From Gonapodya prolifera JEL478 (taxonomy: Eukaryota; Monoblepharomycota; Monoblepharidomycetes; Monoblepharidales; Gonapodyaceae): 10,867 nucleotides of DNA. Of this stretch, positions 6,786-10,867 are shown one piece after another. The stretch covers positions 362,319-373,185 of the forward strand of contig KQ965757.1 in the NCBI GenBank assembly GCA_001574975.1. Direction: 5' to 3'. A model generated the notes under the pieces. It saw only the letters and a list, made by a program, of their open reading frames with translations, was not told the DNA's origin and did not search any database. The number at the start of each line of letters is the position of its first letter. Position 1 is the stretch's first letter. The position numbers and the translations under genes are program-made.

Positions 6786-8333
6786 ATGCCGCCGCCCGTG
6801 CGCGCGTCGAGTTTTGTCAATCCCAACTTTGTGGCAGACATGCTGAATTCTGCGCAGGAGCGGGGGGAGCCCAACCCATTCGCTACCCACGCAACTCCTG
6901 CAGACGAGGGCACATCTTCCGCGTCCGCCTCAGAAACCCACGGAGACCCGGCGCCCCTCCTCGCCTCTCCAGGTTCTTCCAGCCAAATCCGTCTCAACGC
7001 AATCGCCAGCTCGGTTGGTCATCCATCGCGAGGAACGGACGCAAACACACTTGGACACTTGCTTGTCCAGAACAGGAAGTGGGCCGCGAGGATGGAGATC
7101 GAGCGACCGGGTTGGTTCAAGTCCTTGGCAGAGCAGCAGGCGCCGGAGATTTTGTGGATTGGTATGTTATCGAGAAGGAATGCTGCTAGGGGAATGAGCA
7201 CTGGGAAGGCCGGTGTGCCTGCGGGGGTACGTCGGTGGATGAACGTCATGCGTACAGTTGGAGGTGTACCGTAGCAGACATCCGCTGTGGATGAAAACAA
7301 CTCACCGGAACCTGGGCCGCTTCGCTAATGCCTCGGATACTCACTTCGCCAACGTCAACAGGATGTTCCGACTCCCGCGTCCCCGCAAACACCATCACGG
7401 GCCTCTCACCCGGCGAAGTCTTTGTGCACCGCAACATCGCAAACGTGATTCCACACACGGACTTCAATGCCCTCAGTGTGCTCCAGTACGCCGTTGAGTA
7501 TTTGAAGGTGAAGCACATCATTGTGTGCGGGCATTATGGTTGTGGTGGAGTTAAAGCGGCGTATGAGTGAGTTCTTCCAGGTGGAACACGGGTGGCTAGC
7601 GGAAGGGCAGACAGAAGGCTCATCCTGGGAGCAGCAACATGAATCTTGGAATCTTTGGCATCGCGCAATCGAGGATTCTCACGTGCACGCTTCGTCCGCT
7701 AGGAACAAGCAACTTGGTACCATCGACAACTGGCTGCGTCACATCAAGGACATTTACGAGTCGCACTACGAAGAAATCTCCGCACTCGACGACCCGCAGG
7801 CGCGAGTCGATTTCTTGGTTGAGTTGAATGTCGCCAAGGTGAGTCTTTTTCCACTGTTTCCTACCATATTCTTCTATGTTGATAGTTGGTCCCACGTCAA
7901 TATGAACTCATTTTTGCCGTGCGATTCTAGAGCGTTCTTAACGTCGCTAACACTACAATCGTCCAGAACGCGTGGGCCAGGGGACAGGAGCTGTGCGTCC
8001 ACGGGTGGTGCTATACGCTGAGCGTGAGTATACCCCGTTTAGTCACTCTTGCATCTCTTCTTTATCCTCATTGTACTCACACACCAGGACGGCCACATTC
8101 ACGACCTGGGTCTGCACATTGACTCCCCCCGTCACCTCTCGCCCGTCTTCGTGGCGTTCGAGAAGAGCGTGCAGCGTAAGGCAACGCGCAAGTTTTCGGG
8201 GACGTTGGCTAAGATGGGTATCGGTGAGGATCTCAGACCTGAGCGCGTCGGCGGCAGCGGGAAGAAGGTCGGGAGCCACGGCGTTGTGGAGGAGGGTGCG
8301 GATGCGGTGGAGAGAAAGACGGAGATGGCGTGA
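6786..8333 (+). CDS. Beta-carbonic anhydrase, five exons
   Basis: Reversibly hydrates CO2 to bicarbonate; in fungi it supplies bicarbonate for carboxylases and takes part in CO2 sensing. Exons: 6786-7161, 7362-7566, 7703-7838, 7931-8023 and 8088-8333, giving 351 residues; all introns are GT-AG with GTATGT or GTGAGT donors and matching phases. Zinc ligands C127 (in CSDSR), H183 and C186 (in GHYGCGG) and the Asp129-Arg131 dyad are present. Further family motifs are [28 protein letters not shown] across the exon 2/3 junction, [17 protein letters not shown] and DGHIHDLG. The catalytic core begins near residue 95, after a Ser/Ala/Pro-rich extension, longer than in the usual 200-240 residue enzyme, and a charged tail of about 45 residues follows. 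ATG 6786 has a purine at -3; the in-frame ATG at 6720 would add 22 residues but has T at -3. No organelle leader is obvious, so a cytosolic site is likely. The gene appears intact. Confidence 0.93.
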
Positions 8334-8707
8334 TTTTGAGTATGGAAGGGTGGGTTGCAGTCTGCAGATGAGACGCTCTTTCCTTGGGTTTCATCAGTGG
8401 CTGATGCTTGGTCATCTGAATGGTGGTCATCTGAATGGTTCGTGAGTTCTATTAAAAATGCATGTGACAAAATGTAAATACTGCATTCGTGATTGGGAAG
8501 AACCCCCTATGCCTGATGTTTAGTTTAGTCAACCCCTGGCAGGCTCACTTCACGTTCAGCCACGCCCCATGCTGACTTCCCTTCATTGTAAGACGCGTAA
8601 AAAATAACTTCAAATCATTTAAAAACAAAAATGATAATTAATCTCCCCTGTTCCCTGTGAAATATCAGTCGTTAAGTGCCCCGACATTTATTATACTCCG
8701 GCATGGT
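8334..8707. other. Convergent intergenic region with a 15-bp tandem repeat
   Basis: The region lies between the stop of the carbonic anhydrase gene and the stop of the SH3-protein gene, so it holds both 3' UTRs. It contains two perfect copies of GGTCATCTGAATGGT (8410-8424 and 8425-8439) and an AT-rich stretch at about 8598-8645, likely the terminator zone. ATTAAA-type A-rich sequence at 8451-8457 could serve plus-strand polyadenylation. I see no gene here. Confidence 0.5.
8687..8692 (-). terminator. AATAAA polyadenylation signal of the SH3-protein gene
   Basis: On the minus strand AATAAA occurs 16 bases after the proposed stop at 8710-8708. It supports the gene ending with the exon at 8812-8708. 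AT-rich sequence follows, as expected for a fungal 3' end. The hexamer alone is weak evidence. Confidence 0.4.
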
Positions 8708-10508
8708 TCACACGGGACCGCAATACATGCCACTTGTGACACCTTGTGTACGCGGTACGACTCCAGAACCCGGAAGGACTGGCCCGCGGACGTCGATATG
8801 GGCGCTTTGAAGCTATTCAGGTGGAGAGCGACGAGCACATTTTCAATGCACAGAACGCAACCACATTCGCACCAATGAAAACTCACCCGAATAGTCTCCG
8901 CCCTGCTCTGAGGGGTCCCGCTCGCCCCTCGGGCGGCAAGGAAACTGGACCGCGCGACGGCACCGCGGATGTCGATGTGTGCACTTTGGATGGCCTAGCA
9001 GCGGGGACGGTGTTAGATGATGGGACGTAGGGCAAGAGGGGGGACACCGACTCACAGCAATGGACCCAGGCGCATGCACCGTTCCAACGCCAGACCATGT
9101 CCCACTGCTCCCGCTCCCGCTTCCTGGACTCCTCGCGCCCCTATCGCTCCCAACGACGGTCCTTGAACTGCCCTGCGACCGCACGCCGCCGCTCCGTGGC
9201 ACCCCGCGTGAGTCCGTGCTGGACCACCCGCCAGACGTGGGAGCGCCATTGCTGCCGAGACCGCCCACGGGAGCCGACTGGGCAATCGCACCCGCCCAGC
9301 TTGACATTCCCATACCCCACTCGATTCCAGGGCCAACACTTTCGGGTCCTGGCACACCTCGCGACTGCAATGCCCACCCGTCCCTGCTTTCCATCCTCTT
9401 GCCGAAATTCGTCACCCCTCCCGCCGCGACACCGGGAGGAACGGTGACGCCGAGCTTGACGGTGTCCGTGGGCACCATCCCGTACGCCCCCGTGTCGACG
9501 TTTGAGACCGCGAGCCAGCCGTCCCTGAAGACCTGGTGGATCCGGATAAGGTCGCCTTTGGAGACGACGATTTCGTCGGAGGAGGAGGGTTCGAACTGCG
9601 GGGTGGGGAGCGGTGTGGTGTGGGTTGGGGAAGGGGTGGACGAAGATCTCATGATGAAACGGGGAAGCGAAGGGTACCCACATGATGCGCGACCAAAAAG
9701 GTCTCCTCGCCTTCGTACGGCACCGACACCTCGTTCTCCATGTCCAGCGGAGCGGCGATACGGAAGAAGAACCCTACCGGAAGAAGAGTGAGAGGAGGTG
9801 GCGTGGGAAGACGCGTGTTACAGAAGACTTACAGTGTGGCTGAGAAGCCAGGTTGTCGAAGTAAAGTTTGAAATGCAGGCGGGAATCGTCAACACCACCA
9901 CCACCACAACCAGTTTCGCCCGCCTCCCCGCAGCTCACCTCCGACAATACCTCCTCGCCCCTCACAAGCGTCCTAGTTCCCGAGCCCTGCACGTGCGCGT
10001 ACCCGTGCTTCTGCTGCGGCGCCTGTAACGTCTGCTGCGATCCCTGCGCCGACACGCGCAGGGGAATGACAGAGGGATTGTGCAGCGTCGCGGCGTCGTC
10101 GAAAGGGGGGTGGGAGTGGGAAGGAACGAATTGGCCCGTTTTGGGGTCTGGTTGGGTGAGGTTGATGGGGGATTTTAAGGGCGGTGCGACGCGAAAAACA
10201 CGTACCGAACGTGAACGCCTGCCCTCCCGCACCATCAACTGGCGGCGGCGGTTGGGGTGGCGAGGGATAAAACCCGCCACCAGGCACCTGCACCGCCGCT
10301 GCGCGCTCGCGTATTTTCTGGTTCCGGATCCGCATCACGGGTACCACAACGGCTGACAGGACGGCGATGCTCCCGCCGATCACCCCGCCGATGAGACCGT
10401 AGTTGGGTGCCGAGGAGGGGGCGGGGGAGGGTGAGGATGGGGGTGAGGAGGGAGGTGAAGAAGGGGGAGAGGAGGAGCCGGAGGAGGCTGGTGGGGAGGG
10501 GGGAGGGG
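8708..10508 (-). CDS. Single-pass membrane protein with cytoplasmic SH3 domain, 5' end missing
   Basis: Exons: 10508-10206, 10147-9833, 9773-9682, 9595-9056, 8994-8887 and 8812-8708, with introns of 58, 59, 86, 61 and 74 nt and phases matching throughout; about 485 residues remain. Order: a Ser/Pro-rich low-complexity stalk; a Gly-rich transmembrane helix (about 10395-10333, LIGGVIGGSIAVLSAVVV) followed by basic RIRNQKIRER; a Pro-rich linker; a disordered region; an SH3 domain (about 9705-9458) with DEIVVSKGD, DGW and GMVP at the places of the usual acidic RT-loop, Trp and PxxY signatures; a Gly/Ser-rich tail; and two short terminal exons. The layout resembles yeast Fus1 and other fungal TM-SH3 proteins, which sit in the plasma membrane and recruit proline-rich partners. 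No start or signal peptide is found: the first exon follows a CTAACCTAAC branch-like sequence and an acceptor at 10509, and sequence further upstream is repeat. The last intron is the least certain. Confidence 0.78.
8783..8994 (-). repeat. Duplicated exon motif QSAHID(I/V)RG in the SH3-protein gene
   Basis: The second-last exon begins AIQSAHIDIRGAV and the last exon begins LQSAHIDVRGPV. At DNA level the nine shared codons (8988-8962 and 8809-8783) match at 22 of 27 bases. Four of the five differences are silent third-position changes and one gives Ile/Val. Both exons are entered in phase 0. This looks like an internal exon duplication kept as protein-coding sequence. The motif is not one I recognise. 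Confidence 0.55.
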
Positions 10509-10593
10509 CTGACGGTGGGGTGATGAGGTCGGGTGCGTGTGCGAGTGTGCGTGGGGGAAGATACGGCAGAGGTTAGGTTAGGACAAATCACAT

Positions 10594-10738
10594 ATCGCGG
10601 GTCCGCTCCGCGAGAAAACATTCGCCTCCGGCGGACTCCTCGGTCAGCGCCTAGCGGCGCTTAGGCCTCGGCCTTGCTGCGCTCGCGTCTCGCAACTCCG
10701 AAACATGTCCGCACCTGCATTCCCTGCCGGCGGGGCAG
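10594..10738. repeat. Array of short GC-rich hairpins
   Basis: Five compact perfect inverted repeats follow each other in 145 bases: TCGCGG/CCGCGA with a 7-nt loop (10594-10612), CGCC/GGCG with 3 nt (10623-10633), AGCGCC/GGCGCT with 4 nt (10646-10661), AGGC/GCCT with 4 nt (10663-10674) and CTGCC/GGCAG with 5 nt (10724-10738). The stretch lies where the SH3 gene's upstream intron or first exon should be. Similar hairpin strings are known as dispersed GC-rich elements, especially in organelle DNA of fungi and algae; here the surrounding sequence looks nuclear. Confidence 0.55.
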
Positions 10739-10866
10739 CCACGACTTTATCCGTGCACCCGCTACTCAACNGCTGCGCTCGCGTCTCGCAACTCCGAAAC
10801 ATGTCCGCACCTGCATTCCCTGCCGGCGGGGCAGCCACGACTTTATCCGTGCACCCGCTACTCAAC
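10676..10866. repeat. 95-bp exact duplication joined by a single N
   Basis: Bases 10676-10770 and 10772-10866 are identical over 95 nt, separated only by the N at 10771. The last hairpin of the array lies within the unit. A perfect repeat abutting one ambiguous base is the usual trace of two contig ends with an unresolved overlap, though a genuine tandem repeat of this element cannot be excluded. Confidence 0.9.
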
Positions 10867-10867
10867 G

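Noticed and set aside
8843-8994. Read-through of the SH3 frame into a basic Pro/His/Arg-rich tail ending at 8843
   Set aside because: A GTGAGT donor at 9055, a CTAAC branch and a CTAG acceptor give a better exon whose motif recurs in the next exon with silent changes.
9586-9600. GGTTCGAAC resembling a tRNA T-arm
   Set aside because: No cloverleaf can be formed around it, and it codes for the start of the SH3 core on the minus strand.
9060-9791. Long plus-strand Pro-rich open frame of 243 codons
   Set aside because: It is the antisense shadow of the SH3-protein exons; its Pro richness mirrors the Gly/Ser codons on the other strand.
10571-10582. GGTTAGGTTAGG resembling a telomeric repeat at the scaffold end
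   Set aside because: Only two TTAGG units, and on the minus strand CTAACCTAAC is best explained as branch-point sequence upstream of the SH3-gene acceptor at 10509.
10644-10865. Minus-strand open frame running through both copies of the 95-bp repeat
   Set aside because: It is an internally repeated translation across an N, lies in the hairpin element, and shows no family features.
1-10867. CRISPR array, toxin-antitoxin or phage-like defence system
   Set aside because: No regularly spaced repeats, no operon structure and no prokaryotic gene layout; the genes are intron-bearing.

Overview
The window looks like nuclear DNA of a fungus. Short GT-AG introns of about 50-135 nt (longest 200), with GTGAGT, GTAAGT or GTATGT donors and some CTAAC-like branch points, split every gene I can read. 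A beta-carbonic anhydrase, a cytochrome P450, a Ty3/gypsy integrase remnant and a membrane-anchored SH3 protein with a Ser/Pro-rich ectodomain fit a fungal gene set. I cannot fix the phylum; zoosporic fungi and basidiomycetes are both possible.

Layout, left to right. At 1-116 (-) lies the 5' end of a secreted-protein gene with a clear signal peptide. At about 117-2600 there is mostly accessory DNA: a CGAGT/ACTCG-rich patch, a T12 tract, a decayed Ty3/gypsy integrase on the minus strand (about 785-1375), and unassigned sequence with a few protein-like minus-strand stretches. At 2702-3494 (-) lies the 3' part of an unrecognised coiled-coil protein, whose last exon I found by splicing. At 4281-4713 (-) there is a possible small single-span membrane protein. 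At 5058-5417 a second CGAGT/ACTCG-rich patch directly precedes a wrecked, N-terminally truncated cytochrome P450 (5430-6533, +). At 6786-8333 (+) an intact five-exon beta-carbonic anhydrase can be read. Converging on it at 8708-10508 (-) is a multi-exon TM-SH3 protein, 5' end missing, with two C-terminal exons that carry a duplicated motif.

The right end (10594-10867) is a run of compact GC-rich hairpins followed by a 95-bp sequence repeated exactly on either side of a single N, so the assembly there is doubtful.

The genes do not form a pathway. They are ordinary dispersed fungal genes; the left half has been invaded by repeats and contains at least two broken coding sequences. The most interesting items are the duplicated SH3-protein exon motif with mainly silent differences, the hairpin array with its N-joined duplication, and the P450 wreck beside a repeat patch.
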